A stretch of 64,000 nt of DNA from Planctomycetota bacterium (GCA_020638635.1 JACKIE010000015.1:1-64000); one strand, 5' to 3'. Positions 14,900-24,429 are shown, numbered from the stretch's first letter. The notes: generated by a model not told the origin, from the sequence alone. Numbers and translations: made by a program.

Positions 14900-16606
14900 A
14901 TGGCCTACGCGGAAGTCGAGTACCTGTTCAGCCATGCCGTTCTGCGCGACGCCGCCTACGAGTTGCAGTCCGCGCCCGAGCGCGCGGGGCTGCACGCCCT
15001 GGCGCTCGAGGTGATGGAGGAGATGTTCCCCCGCGCCGAGCGCGGCACCATCGCCCGCGCCATCGCCCGCCACGCCGCCGAGGCCTTCCGTGGCGGCACA
15101 CTGCCGCCCGCCGCACCCGCCAAGGACGTGCTGGCACTCACCGAGCTGCGCGCCCTGCGCGCGGCCGCCGAAAAGGCCGAGGCCAACTACGATGTGCGCG
15201 AGTCGTCGGAGCTCTGGCAGCGCGTGGCCGACCACGAGCTGGTCGAGCCGCACGAGCGTTTTGACGCCCTGCTCCGCGCCGCCGAGGCCCTGCGCCACGC
15301 CGGCCGCCTGCAGGAGGCCCGCGCCCGCGTGAACGAGGCGCGCACGCTGGCGCCCAGCGATGCCGATTACATGCGCTGCCTGCTCGCCCACGCCAGCCAG
15401 TTGCGCCTGATGGGCGAGCTGAAAGAGGCCGAAGACCGCGCGCGCCTGGCGCTGCGCTCTGCGGAAACCAACGGCCAGCGCGCCGACGCCACGGGCATCC
15501 TGGCCCACGTGCTGCGCGACGGCGGCCGCGGCGACGAGGCCGAAAAGCTGTTCCGCGAATCCATGGAGTTGCACCGTGAAACCGGCGACGAGCTGTCCGA
15601 GGCCAAGATCGCCGGCGGCTTTGCGGCTTTCTTGAGCGAGCGCGGCCGTAATGACGAAGCCGAGAAGCTGTACCGCCGCGCCTTCCAGATTCACCAGGCC
15701 GCGGGCGACCCGCGCGGCGAGGCGATCTACTGCGGCAACCTGGGCATCCTGATGACCGAGGCGGGGCGCTACGCCGAGGCCGAGCAGTTCTACCAGGCGG
15801 CGCTGGCGACCCACCGGATGCTGGGCAACCGCACGGACGAGGCGATCGTGAGCGGCAACTACGCGATCCTGCTGAAGGCCCGCGGCCGCGGCCAGGACGC
15901 CGAGCTGCACTACCGCCGCGCCATCAACGTGCTGCGCGAGCAGGGCAACCGGCCCATGGAGGCCCGCTACCTGGGCAACCTGGCCAACCTGCTGGACGAC
16001 ACCGGGCGCACCGTGCAGGCCGTGGGGATGTACGAGATGGCGCTCGACATCCTGCGCGGGCTGGGGCAGCCGCGGCTGCTGGGTATGTGCCTGGGCAACC
16101 TGGGCCTGGCGCGCCAGAAGTTGGGGCGCATTGACGAAGCCTACACGGCGCTGAGCGAAGGTATCGCGCTGCTGGTCGAGCAGCAGGCGCGCCTGCCTGC
16201 CGGCGCGTTCCTGGCCTTGCGCGGCGAGCTGCAGCTGCTGCTGGGCCAGGAGAGCGCCGCGGAGAGCGACCTGCTGGAAGCCGAGGCATTGCTGAAGGGC
16301 GAGCAGGCGCGCGGTTTCCGCCTGCAGTTTCTGCTGCCGCTGCGGGTGCGCCTGCACGCCCATCGCGGCGACCTGGAGCAGGCCGAGTTTGCGATACGGC
16401 AGGCGCGTGAAACGGCGGCCGGCCTGGACCCGCAGTCAGAGCAGGCCCGCGCGCTCGATACCTGCGAGGGGCTGATCCAGGCAGCGCAACAGGGCGAGCT
16501 GATCAACGGCCACCGCGCGTCCGACCTGCCCAAGGAGTTGCGCCGCGCGGCCGCCCGGCGCCTGCACAAGTCGGCGCCGGAAACGGCGACAGCGCTGGAA
16601 GCCTAG
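14900..16606 (+). CDS. TPR-repeat protein with a STAND-ATPase-like N-terminal remnant
   Basis: 568 residues. The opening (EYLFSHAVLRDAAYELQ, then a helix with RAGLHALALEVME) matches the segment just after the ATPase in AAA/STAND TPR proteins, where it follows P-loop and winged-helix domains. Here those domains are missing. Residues about 130-480 hold eight to ten TPR units with the pattern GR-x-x-EAE-x-x-Y-x-x-AL (for example GRYAEAEQFYQAALATHR). It is divergent from the hydrolase gene with 99 bp between. It may act as a scaffold, or be a truncated copy of a larger regulator. Confidence 0.75.
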   Translation: MAYAEVEYLFSHAVLRDAAYELQSAPERAGLHALALEVMEEMFPRAERGTIARAIARHAAEAFRGGTLPPAAPAKDVLALTELRALRAAAEKAEANYDVRESSELWQRVADHELVEPHERFDALLRAAEALRHAGRLQEARARVNEARTLAPSDADYMRCLLAHASQLRLMGELKEAEDRARLALRSAETNGQRADATGILAHVLRDGGRGDEAEKLFRESMELHRETGDELSEAKIAGGFAAFLSERGRNDEAEKLYRRAFQIHQAAGDPRGEAIYCGNLGILMTEAGRYAEAEQFYQAALATHRMLGNRTDEAIVSGNYAILLKARGRGQDAELHYRRAINVLREQGNRPMEARYLGNLANLLDDTGRTVQAVGMYEMALDILRGLGQPRLLGMCLGNLGLARQKLGRIDEAYTALSEGIALLVEQQARLPAGAFLALRGELQLLLGQESAAESDLLEAEALLKGEQARGFRLQFLLPLRVRLHAHRGDLEQAEFAIRQARETAAGLDPQSEQARALDTCEGLIQAAQQGELINGHRASDLPKELRRAAARRLHKSAPETATALEA

Positions 16607-17901
16607 GCCGCCTTGCCGCGCAGCAGCCAGCTGAGGAAGTCGTTGTTGTCAAAGCTGCCTTTATCATCCGCAAAGCGCACGATGGTGAGCCCCAGCTTCC
16701 TTGACACGTAAAGACGCTGCTTGCCCTTGCCCGCGGCAAACACCAGGTCCGCGGGCAGCCAGTCCGGCGCCTTGTCGGCCTTGCGGCCCTTGCCGTTCTT
16801 CGCGCCGCCTTCGTCGGCGTCGTCGCTGTCGCCGCCGCCCAGCCACCAGGTCAGGCCGTAGCCGGGGTTGCACTTGCTGGGCTTGAAGCACTCGTCCATC
16901 AGTTCGGTTTTCAGCAGCTGCTTCTCCCCCACCTTGCCGCCCAGGCGCACGAACTCGCCGAACTTGGCCCATTCGCTCGCAACCACGTACACGCCGTGGG
17001 GCGTGGCCGGGTTGCCGGCCGCGTCGGTGCGCCAGGTCTGCTTGATGCCGATCTCGTCGCCGATGCGGTGCATGAAGTAGCCGGTGAGGTTCATGTCTTT
17101 GAACTTCTCACTGGCGGCCAGCTTGCGGCGCATGAACTCGCCCCAGGCGAAGTACTGGGCCGGGCCGTACTCGAACCTTGTTCCCGGCTCGTGCTTGCAC
17201 TTCAGGTTGATGGCGTAGGCGTACTTGTTTTCCGTGGCGGGGCCCTGCAGGGCGTCCTGCTCAGGCGGCAGCCCGGCGCACAGGCTGAGCAGCATGCGCA
17301 CGGTGATCTTGCTGCGCCGGGGGTCATCTTTCCATTCGGTGATGGTTTCGCAGACCAGCTCATCCCAGGTGATCAGCCCATCTTCAACTGCACATGCCGC
17401 GATAATGCCGCTGTAGCTCTTCGTGCCGCTGGCGAGCTGGTGCTCGCGCTCTTTGCTGTAGCCGTTGTCGTAAGCTTCGAACAGCAGTTTGCCTTCCTGC
17501 ATGATGTAGAGCGCTTCGCCGTTGGTCGCCTTGTGGTAGTCGTGCGCGGCCTGCAGGTACCAGCCGCTGGCTTCGTCGGCTTCGTACTTCTCTTTCATGG
17601 CGCCGGCGACTTTGCCCTTGCCGCGCTTCTCGGCGGCGCCTTTCAGTTCGGCGGCGGCCTTGGCGGCTTCGTTCAGCTCCGCGCCGGACAGGAAGCCGTC
17701 TTTGTCGGCGTCGTGCCGCATGTACAGCTTGCGGCCGCGTTCCGGCAGTTCGGCTTCGCTGAGCTTGCCGTCGGCGTCCTTGTCGAACTGTTCGAGGGCC
17801 GCCTTGGCGTCCTCGCTCAGCTCAATGGGCTTTTCGGCTTCCTGTGCGACGATCAGGCCGGTGAAGGCTGCAACCAGCAGCATGGCAAGCAGGCTCCGCA
17901 T
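16603..17901 (-). CDS. Exported EF-hand plus beta-lactamase-family serine hydrolase
   Basis: 432 residues. Signal peptide at 1-19. Two EF-hand loops follow (DKDADGKLSEAE near 40 and DADKDGFLSGAE near 64). The C-terminal 330 residues form a class C beta-lactamase/penicillin-binding-like fold with catalytic SGTK near residue 157 (S-x-x-K) and downstream YGPAQYFAWGEFMRRKL. Such proteins are usually periplasmic esterases or peptidases. Actual beta-lactam hydrolysis is not implied. The EF-hands suggest calcium control or anchoring. Its end overlaps the TPR gene stop by 4 bp in convergent layout. Confidence 0.8.
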   Translation of the reverse strand: MRSLLAMLLVAAFTGLIVAQEAEKPIELSEDAKAALEQFDKDADGKLSEAELPERGRKLYMRHDADKDGFLSGAELNEAAKAAAELKGAAEKRGKGKVAGAMKEKYEADEASGWYLQAAHDYHKATNGEALYIMQEGKLLFEAYDNGYSKEREHQLASGTKSYSGIIAACAVEDGLITWDELVCETITEWKDDPRRSKITVRMLLSLCAGLPPEQDALQGPATENKYAYAINLKCKHEPGTRFEYGPAQYFAWGEFMRRKLAASEKFKDMNLTGYFMHRIGDEIGIKQTWRTDAAGNPATPHGVYVVASEWAKFGEFVRLGGKVGEKQLLKTELMDECFKPSKCNPGYGLTWWLGGGDSDDADEGGAKNGKGRKADKAPDWLPADLVFAAGKGKQRLYVSRKLGLTIVRFADDKGSFDNNDFLSWLLRGKAA

Positions 17902-17955
17902 GGGCGCTCCTCATGGGTACGCCGATGGAACCCGGGACGAAGCCGGTGGTTGCGG

Positions 17956-18342
17956 CTACTTTGCAATCTTCGCGGCGTCCAGCTTCACCGCCAGGGCGTC
18001 CAGCTTTTCGGCCAGGGCGCGGCGGTCCGTGGCCTGCAGGTCGGTGACCGTGCGGGTGGTTTCGCGTGGCTGCGGCGTGATGCCCTCGGGCGCTACGCCG
18101 CTGCGGGGCGCGATGCTGCCGGCGGGGATCGGCTCGGGTGCGCTGTCACCGCGCAGGCTGCCGGCGACTTCGCGCAACGTCTGGCCGGCCTCGGCCAGGG
18201 CGTCCTTCATCACGCCCTGCTCGTCTTTGAGTTCCTTGATCTGCTGGTAGGCCGGCTGTACCACCTGAGTCCACAGGCCGCCGATGCCGAGGGTCGAGCC
18301 AAGCACCAGGCCGATCAGGAAAATCGTGATTGAGGAACGCAT
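17956..18342 (-). CDS. Membrane-anchored coiled-coil protein
   Basis: 128 residues. An N-terminal membrane segment (ITIFLIGLVLGSTLGIGGLW) is followed by a coiled-coil stretch (QQIKELKDEQGVMKDALAEA), a Pro/Gly-rich linker, and a short helix at the C-terminus (ALAEKLDALAVKLDAA). It is probably anchored to the cytoplasmic membrane with an exposed helical region. It precedes the EF-hand hydrolase gene on the same strand, 54 bp away, and may share its promoter. No family recognised. Confidence 0.65.
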   Translation of the reverse strand: MRSSITIFLIGLVLGSTLGIGGLWTQVVQPAYQQIKELKDEQGVMKDALAEAGQTLREVAGSLRGDSAPEPIPAGSIAPRSGVAPEGITPQPRETTRTVTDLQATDRRALAEKLDALAVKLDAAKIAK

Positions 18343-18574
18343 GGTCGTCTCCGCGCAAGGGCCGCTGCCAGTGTAACGTTGCCGCTTGACCGGCGATGCC
18401 GCAAGATTTCCGGCAATGAATCAACAATCACTTAACAAGGCCCGAGCAGATTCGATTGCCCGTTGCCGCACTATTCCGTGGCTTGTTTGGCGGGGAAGTG
18501 TCAGTATCACTGTCTCTTCAGCAGTCCGGGCGTGGCACGGGGCAGCTTGCGGCTATCAATGAAAGGATTCGCCT

Positions 18575-20149
18575 GTGCGAGTCATTCTGGTTCACGTTCG
18601 TGACCCTCAGTTCTACGCGTTGCAGCAGGGCCACCGCGGCCCCACCGGCAACATCCAGGTGATGGGCTTCCCGCCCATCGGAATCATGAGCCTCTCGGCG
18701 GTGCTCAAGCGTGCCGGCCACGAGTGCATCATGTTCGACCAGGCCAACCCGGAGACGCCCAACGAGAAGATCATCGAGACAATCAAGGAGCAGAAGCCCG
18801 ACCTGATCGGCCTCAGCTTCCTGAGCACCACGAGCTACCCCTACGCCAAGATTCTCGCGCGCGCGATCCGCGCCGAGGTGCCGGACGCCAAGCTGGCGTT
18901 TGGCGGCGTGTTCGCCACCTTGAACGCGCTGCAGGTGAAGGAGCAGTGCCCCTACGTTGATTTCATCGCCCGCGGCGACGGCGAGCAGCTGATCCTGGAC
19001 CTGCTGGACAACCTGCAGGACCCCAGCGGCGTGCAGGGCCTGACCTGGGCCAAAGACGGCAAGGTCGTCCACAACCCGGATCGCAAGCTGGAGCGCGAGC
19101 TGGACCAGTGGCCGGTGCCGGACCGCGAAAGCCTGAAGCTGGACTTCGTGGAATCGATGCCGCTGGACGTGCCCGTGGTGCTGTCGCGCGAGAAGTTCAC
19201 CACCATGCAGACCAGCCGCGGCTGCCCGTGGCCCTGCATCTTCTGCGACATCCCGATCTTCAACGAGGGCAAGTGGCGCTACCGCAGTGCGGAAAGCGTG
19301 ATTGAGGAATTCAAGGTGCTGCAGAAGCAGGGCTACGGCAGCGTCTACTTCGTGGACGACCACTTCCTGCTGCAGCCCAAGCGCATCGAGGCGATCTGCG
19401 AGGGCATCATCCGCGAGGGCATCACCATCAAGTGGGGCGTGGAAGGCCGCGTGGACAGCGTGGTGCAGTCCCTGTTCCCGCTGATGGCAAAGGCCAACTG
19501 CCGTATCGTGATGTTCGGTATCGAGAGCGGCAGCCAGAAGATCCTCGACCGCCTGCGCAAACAGCAGACCCTGGAGCAGATCGAGACCGCGGTGAAGAAC
19601 GCCAAGAAGGCGGGCATCGAGATCGTGCACGGTTTCTTCGTGGTCGGCAGCCCCGACGAGAACGAAGAGGACATGAAGAAAACCTTCAAGTTCGCCGCGC
19701 GCCTGCCGCTCGACACCTTCGGCTTCAACCGCCTGTGCGTGTACCGCGGCACGCCCCTGTGGCACGAGTACATGTCGCGCGGCTTGGTGAATGACACCGA
19801 GGACTGGTACAAGTACTTCAAGTGCAGTGAAATCGACCCGACCTGCATGAAGGGGCCGGACATCAACCGGGCCCGCGCCAAGGGCCTGCGCAGCCTGTTC
19901 TTCCGCAAGCTGTTCCTGCACCCATGGCAGACTTTCACACTGCTGCGCCGCTTCCTGCGCTATATGCCGATGAAGGACATTTACACCCTGCTCAGCAAGC
20001 CGTTCCGCGGCAAGCAGTCCGGCGCCACCCGCGCCGAAGTGCTGTCGCGCGCCGTCGAGCACCAGGACATGAAGACCAACGCCGCGGACCTGACCAAGGT
20101 CAGCGACGAAGAACTCGAGGCCAAGCTGCAGCAGACCGCGAACAAGTAG
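18575..20149 (+). CDS. B12-binding-domain radical SAM protein
   Basis: 524 residues from a GTG with AAAGGA upstream. Residues 1-150 form a cobalamin-binding-like domain (HRGPTGNIQVMGFPPIG, then IGLSFLSTTSYPYAKILA). The radical SAM core follows with CPWPCIFC near residues 216-223 (CxxxCxxC), then SAM-binding motifs (VDDHFLL, ESGSQKIL). The C-terminal region is helical and Arg/Lys-rich. The family includes BchE-like cyclases and methyltransferases. The specific product cannot be named. Confidence 0.88.
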   Translation: MRVILVHVRDPQFYALQQGHRGPTGNIQVMGFPPIGIMSLSAVLKRAGHECIMFDQANPETPNEKIIETIKEQKPDLIGLSFLSTTSYPYAKILARAIRAEVPDAKLAFGGVFATLNALQVKEQCPYVDFIARGDGEQLILDLLDNLQDPSGVQGLTWAKDGKVVHNPDRKLERELDQWPVPDRESLKLDFVESMPLDVPVVLSREKFTTMQTSRGCPWPCIFCDIPIFNEGKWRYRSAESVIEEFKVLQKQGYGSVYFVDDHFLLQPKRIEAICEGIIREGITIKWGVEGRVDSVVQSLFPLMAKANCRIVMFGIESGSQKILDRLRKQQTLEQIETAVKNAKKAGIEIVHGFFVVGSPDENEEDMKKTFKFAARLPLDTFGFNRLCVYRGTPLWHEYMSRGLVNDTEDWYKYFKCSEIDPTCMKGPDINRARAKGLRSLFFRKLFLHPWQTFTLLRRFLRYMPMKDIYTLLSKPFRGKQSGATRAEVLSRAVEHQDMKTNAADLTKVSDEELEAKLQQTANK

Positions 20150-20166
20150 TGGTTCGAGAACATGAA

Positions 20167-20192
20167 AACGAGCCCCCGCATGGGGGCTCGTT
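20167..20192. terminator. Bidirectional stem-loop between convergent genes
   Basis: An 11-bp perfect stem (AACGAGCCCCC, 20167-20177, with its complement at 20182-20192) and 4-nt loop. The minus-strand read ends in CGTTTTC, giving a stronger U-tract for the leftward gene. It separates 20149 from 20242. Confidence 0.75.
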
Positions 20193-20241
20193 GGCTTGGA
20201 GCATGCTCTCCAGTGCGAAACGCACACCGGCAATCTTCAGG

Positions 20242-20880
20242 TTAGCCGGGATACGGGTCTTTCGGCAGGTTGCCCAGGTGCTCGTCGAGCGCGCTTTGCA
20301 GCTCCTGCACCGCCTTCTCCAGCTTGCTGACCGCGTTCTCACTCGGCTGAGGCGCTTCTGCTGCCGGCGCGGCGCCTTCCGGCGGCGCGGCTTCGGGCGG
20401 AGTCTTCAGCTCCGCAAGTTTCGCGTCGAGCTCCTTGCGCAGCTCTTCGGCCTGCTTTTGAAGTTGGCTCAGCATCTCTTCGGGCGACTCCGGCGGAGCG
20501 GCCGGTTCCGCGGAAGGCGGGGGCTCCGGCGCTTCGTCAGGTGGCTCGAAGGGGTTCAGCAACAGGTCCATCAACTCCTTGCGCTCAGCCTCGGAGATCG
20601 GAAGCGCACCGAACGCGGCTGCCATGGCGGGCGCAAATTTGGACGTATCCGGCATCTCGCCGGCTGGCGCTTCCTCGGCGGACGTCAAGTACGCGCGCAG
20701 GAACTCGAAGAACCACAGGGCGTGCTCCGGTGAGAAGCGGGCCGCCAGCAAAGCCAGCCCGTCGGGCGCTTCCATGCCGACCTCGCCCAGCGCCTGCCGG
20801 GACAGTGTCTCCATGCTGACACCCTGCGCGGCGAGTTCCTGCCCCACCTGATCCAGCATCTGGGCGAGGGGATCGCTCAT
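20242..20880 (-). CDS. VgrG-coupled acidic, proline-rich protein
   Basis: 212 residues. The ATG at 20880 overlaps the VgrG stop (ATGA), so translation is coupled. The N-terminal 100 residues look helical (DPLAQMLDQVGQELAAQ, then a segment with FSPEHALWFFEFLRAYL). A Pro/Glu/Ala-rich linker separates them from a C-terminal heptad stretch (LQKQAEELRKELDAKLAEL). In type VI loci a gene directly after VgrG is often an adaptor, effector or chaperone. This one has no recognisable toxin motif. A chaperone or adaptor is the safest guess. Confidence 0.65.
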   Translation of the reverse strand: MSDPLAQMLDQVGQELAAQGVSMETLSRQALGEVGMEAPDGLALLAARFSPEHALWFFEFLRAYLTSAEEAPAGEMPDTSKFAPAMAAAFGALPISEAERKELMDLLLNPFEPPDEAPEPPPSAEPAAPPESPEEMLSQLQKQAEELRKELDAKLAELKTPPEAAPPEGAAPAAEAPQPSENAVSKLEKAVQELQSALDEHLGNLPKDPYPG

Positions 20881-23867
20881 GACTTCGCACCTAAGCCCGC
20901 GTTTGATTTCAACCACTTCAGAATCGCCGTGACCCGTGCCATGCCGGCCTTGTCCACGGCGCTCTCACCCTCCTTCGTGATTACAGGCGGCGACGGAACC
21001 ACGGGCGGCAGGGGCAGGGGCGGAATCACGGGCTTGACCACCGGCGGCGTTGGCGCCGCGCCTCCCAGCGCGCCTACGCCAGTACCGTTAATCTTCACGT
21101 TGGGTCCGTCGATCGCGACGCTCGCGCCGCCGATCTTGACCGACGATCCGGAAAGCGTCAGCTTGCCCGCGGTGGCGATCGAGATCGCGCCAGTCGACTG
21201 GATCTTCACGCCCTTGCCGGTCTTTTCCTCAATGGTGATTCCCGAGCCGTTCAGGGTGATCTTGCCGACATTGCTGTCCAGAACGATGCCCTTGTCCATC
21301 TTGCCCATCAGGTAAACGCCGAACTCTTCGCCGGCGGCGATACCTACCTTACCGTTGTTGGTTGCGACGCCGAACGCCTTGCTGCTGATCAGGGTCTCCC
21401 CGTCGTTGATCACGATACCGGTGCCGTTCTTCGTGGGGCTGTATGTGCCCAGCACCTTGTTGCCCAGCGCCACCCAGGTGGAGCCGACGCGCACAGTGGC
21501 GTCGGCCATCTCACCGGGGCCCAGCATGGTGGCGGTGTTCATGGTCAGGCTGATGCAGCTGCCGACGGGTTGGGTCGGTTTGCCCATCACCAGCATGGTC
21601 ATGCCGGTCTCGGCGGTGCTCAGCACGTGGCTGCCGTGCACGGTGAAGTCCTTCTCCGCGATCATGTCGATCGAGCCGGAGTCCGTCGCGATCAGGATGC
21701 TCTTGCCCTGGCCGTAGACCGCCATCGAGTTGCCGTCGCCCGCGCGCACCATGGTCATACCGTGGATGTCGGCCTCGTCGACGCCCTGGATGGCCTTGCT
21801 CTTGGTGTACGCCTCGGTGAAGCTTTTCATGGTGAACAGTGTCGAGAAGAAGGTCGCGATGCGACTGGCCGCCGTGCCCAGTGTGTTGGCGCTCAGCATG
21901 ATGCGTCGCTCGCGCTCCGGCCAGACGATGTTGCGCGGCGTCATCTTCATCTTGAGACCCTTGGCCAGCGCGCGCTGCAGCAGCTTCATCTGCACGCCGA
22001 CAATGGCCAGCGTCAGAACCAGGTTCAGGATCGGCATGATGATGTTCGCGAGCGCCGCCGGCTGCTTGCCGGAGCGCTTGGCGTCGGTCTCGTAGGTGTA
22101 CCCGATGGTCAGCCCCACCATCAGGGCGGCGATCGCGGCCTGGATCTTCTTGTAACCCGCCATCATCGACACCCCGACCATCGACGCGATCGAGACGGCA
22201 ACAATGCCCTGGATCACCTTGCTTACCAGCGCGATGTCGGTCTGCATGGCCGCCATGCTCGCGACGGTGCTGAAGGACTTGGTGCTGTTTCCGACCGAGA
22301 AGCTGGCATCCGTCAGCACGCTCAGGTTCTGCCCCGCGAAGGTGCCCTTGTTGGAAAGGATGATCGACTCTTCGCCCTCCAGGTCCTGCATCACGATCTT
22401 GGTGGCTTTGGTTGAGATGATGGTCTGGTCGCGGTTGCTGCTGACCACCGGCGACTTCTGCGAAGGGCCCGGTAGCGCGCCCACGATGAAGGGCTGGTCC
22501 GGGTCGCCGCCTAAAAAGCCCACCACCACCTCGGTGCCGTTGATCAGCGGCATGTGCATGCCGCGGTCCGGCCCGCCGTAGGGCTCCATCTTGCGGATCG
22601 GCGCCGAGGAGTTGTTCACGCTGCTGTCGTTGTCGAAGAACAGCCGCACCCGGTAGTAGCCGTCGTCGTCGATGCCGGGGTATGTCGCGCCGTCCTCGTT
22701 CTCCACGACGCCGTGCACGAAGCCCCCCACCTGAGGCCGCGGCGTGACGTGCGCCGGCCGGAAGGTGATCGAGTTGGGAATCGCCTCGTACTCGTTCTTG
22801 TAGCGCGCGCCGCTGGCCTGGCCGCTGTTGACGTCCACGGTCTGCTCGCCCTGGTGGGTGACGCGCACCAGCAAGTACTCGGTGCCGGCGTCTTCGACCG
22901 GGTTGGAGTTGATCTTGAAAGTGTAGCCGGCCGAAAGGGCGCGCACGTTGCTTTCGCCGAAGATGCGATAGTTGGAGCCCAGGTACTCGTCCTTGCGCAC
23001 CTCTAGCACGTTGGCGACGTCGAAGCTGGTGGTGTCGGAGTCGATCTGCACGTGGTCGCCGGTGCCGGGCGTGCCGATGTCGATCACTTCGCGGATGGGG
23101 CTGGTCGGGTCGCTGATGTTGTAGTCGGCCATGGTCAGCGTGTTGGGCACCAGGCTGTGGCGCCAGAGCACGCTGTGGATCGCTTCCTGCCGGCTGGCTT
23201 GCGCGCCGGCCTCATAGGCCACGCGGTTTTCACGTCCCGTGGAAAGCGGCAGGAAGCCTTCCTTTACGTTGGTGAACACGGCTTTCTCGGCGTCTTCCTC
23301 CTGCTGGAAGTAGTAGGAGATGCCGTAGAACTCGATCCAGCGCGACAGAAAGTTCAGCGATGACTCGCGGTACTGCATGGTGAATGCGCGCGTGGGGTTC
23401 TGGTTCGAGATGCGCTGGTTGTCGGTTAAGACATCGACGTCGGCCTGGTCGCTCCAGGAGGCGCTCAGGATGCTCCAGAGAGCCTGGTCCACGAACACGC
23501 GGCTGACCACGTTCTGCGTGGCGCGCCACAGGCGGGGGACCAGCACGGTGCGATACAGGTAGCTGGTGCCGTCGTAACCGCGCAGCTCGAAGCTTTTCAG
23601 CATGCCGTGGATCAGCCGGGTGGTGTGTCCCACGGCGTCGTCCTTGGCCAGCGTCACCTCGCGCTGGATCGAGAGGCAGCAGCGGCGCTTCAGGATGTTG
23701 CGGAAGTCGCTCGGCGCCGAGCGCGAGATCAGGTTCAGCTCGATGTGGTAGGGCCGCGCGATCTCTTCCGTGCCCGCAAAGGCGGTGACGTACAGTTCAT
23801 CGGCGTTCTTGCCGGCATCGGAATCGAGCCAGCTGACCTTGAACATGAACGGCCGTTGTTTGGACAT
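20877..23867 (-). CDS. vgrG: VgrG-family spike protein with a hydrophobic insert
   Basis: 996 residues from an ATG preceded by AGGGAGA. Residues about 1-380 match the gp27-like VgrG N-terminus, with a late-gp44-like region (SSLNFLSRWIEFYGISYYF). Residues about 385-475 are the gp5 OB fold, including RVRLFFDN and MHMPLINGTEVVVGFLGG. Residues about 860-930 form a beta-helix-like needle (KITLNGSGITIEEK). Between them, residues about 545-630 contain three hydrophobic segments that canonical VgrG lacks. The tail is Pro-rich. No other type VI or contractile-injection genes are in the window, so it may be an orphan spike. Confidence 0.85.
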   Translation of the reverse strand: MSKQRPFMFKVSWLDSDAGKNADELYVTAFAGTEEIARPYHIELNLISRSAPSDFRNILKRRCCLSIQREVTLAKDDAVGHTTRLIHGMLKSFELRGYDGTSYLYRTVLVPRLWRATQNVVSRVFVDQALWSILSASWSDQADVDVLTDNQRISNQNPTRAFTMQYRESSLNFLSRWIEFYGISYYFQQEEDAEKAVFTNVKEGFLPLSTGRENRVAYEAGAQASRQEAIHSVLWRHSLVPNTLTMADYNISDPTSPIREVIDIGTPGTGDHVQIDSDTTSFDVANVLEVRKDEYLGSNYRIFGESNVRALSAGYTFKINSNPVEDAGTEYLLVRVTHQGEQTVDVNSGQASGARYKNEYEAIPNSITFRPAHVTPRPQVGGFVHGVVENEDGATYPGIDDDGYYRVRLFFDNDSSVNNSSAPIRKMEPYGGPDRGMHMPLINGTEVVVGFLGGDPDQPFIVGALPGPSQKSPVVSSNRDQTIISTKATKIVMQDLEGEESIILSNKGTFAGQNLSVLTDASFSVGNSTKSFSTVASMAAMQTDIALVSKVIQGIVAVSIASMVGVSMMAGYKKIQAAIAALMVGLTIGYTYETDAKRSGKQPAALANIIMPILNLVLTLAIVGVQMKLLQRALAKGLKMKMTPRNIVWPERERRIMLSANTLGTAASRIATFFSTLFTMKSFTEAYTKSKAIQGVDEADIHGMTMVRAGDGNSMAVYGQGKSILIATDSGSIDMIAEKDFTVHGSHVLSTAETGMTMLVMGKPTQPVGSCISLTMNTATMLGPGEMADATVRVGSTWVALGNKVLGTYSPTKNGTGIVINDGETLISSKAFGVATNNGKVGIAAGEEFGVYLMGKMDKGIVLDSNVGKITLNGSGITIEEKTGKGVKIQSTGAISIATAGKLTLSGSSVKIGGASVAIDGPNVKINGTGVGALGGAAPTPPVVKPVIPPLPLPPVVPSPPVITKEGESAVDKAGMARVTAILKWLKSNAGLGAKS

Positions 23868-23960
23868 TCTGTGCTCTCCCTGAGTGGTGGGCATCTTGAG
23901 GAGCAACCCGGCGTCACACAAGACCTTTAGGGGTGACACGAAGCGGTCGTCCGAGCTAGT

Positions 23961-24011
23961 GTGCCCGTGCGACCGCCAAGGAAACCTGGTACCCCCGGTA
24001 GGACTCGAACC
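23961..24011. repeat. Duplicated tRNA-Lys 3' end, distal copy
   Basis: Matches 24145-24195 with two substitutions in 51 bp. It includes 25 bp corresponding to the 3' end of the adjacent tRNA (acceptor and T arm, minus strand), then diverges. A partial tRNA 3' end beside an intact tRNA is typical of integration-site remnants. Confidence 0.85.
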
Positions 24012-24038
24012 CCGCGACAGTCCAGTGGACTGTCGCGG
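24012..24038. repeat. 13-bp perfect inverted repeat inside the tRNA-end repeat unit
   Basis: CCGCGACAGTCCA (24012-24024) and its complement (24026-24038) are separated by one base. It begins exactly where the partial tRNA copy ends. Further hairpins (GCCCGCC around AAA, and GGTCGCGC with GCGCGACC) fill the unit up to 24160. Confidence 0.8.
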
Positions 24039-24144
24039 ACGCGAAGTAGCCGGGTGAGCCTGTCCGACGAAGCCCAGGCGAAGTCGGAAGCCCGCCCAAA
24101 GGCGGGCGACGCCCGGCGTAAACGAAGCGGTCGCGCAAGCCTGA

Positions 24145-24245
<101 letters not shown>

Positions 24246-24429
24246 TCGCTTTGCGGGTTGCCCCGCTGGCGAAGGGGCATAGAAATAACCTGCAGGGCCC
24301 CGGTGTCAAGCCCCGGATAACTCTTCCGAACGATTCGGGGTTTCGTGTTACGTCGCGCCTTCGCCGGCCGTAATGCTGGTGATGCCCTGTATCCCCGAAA
24401 AACTGCTTTCGACACGCGCTCGCGCGCGG

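Noticed and set aside
14801..16363. An open frame on the minus strand continuing the hydrolase reading far upstream
   Set aside because: It is antisense to the well-supported TPR gene, lacks an SD, and the hydrolase has a proper signal peptide at 14800.
16603..17901. Antibiotic-resistance beta-lactamase
   Set aside because: The serine hydrolase fold with SGTK is shared by many esterases and peptidases. EF-hands and divergence argue against a resistance enzyme.
18518..20233. Long minus-strand open frame opposite the radical SAM gene
   Set aside because: No motifs, and the plus strand has an intact CxxxCxxC enzyme.
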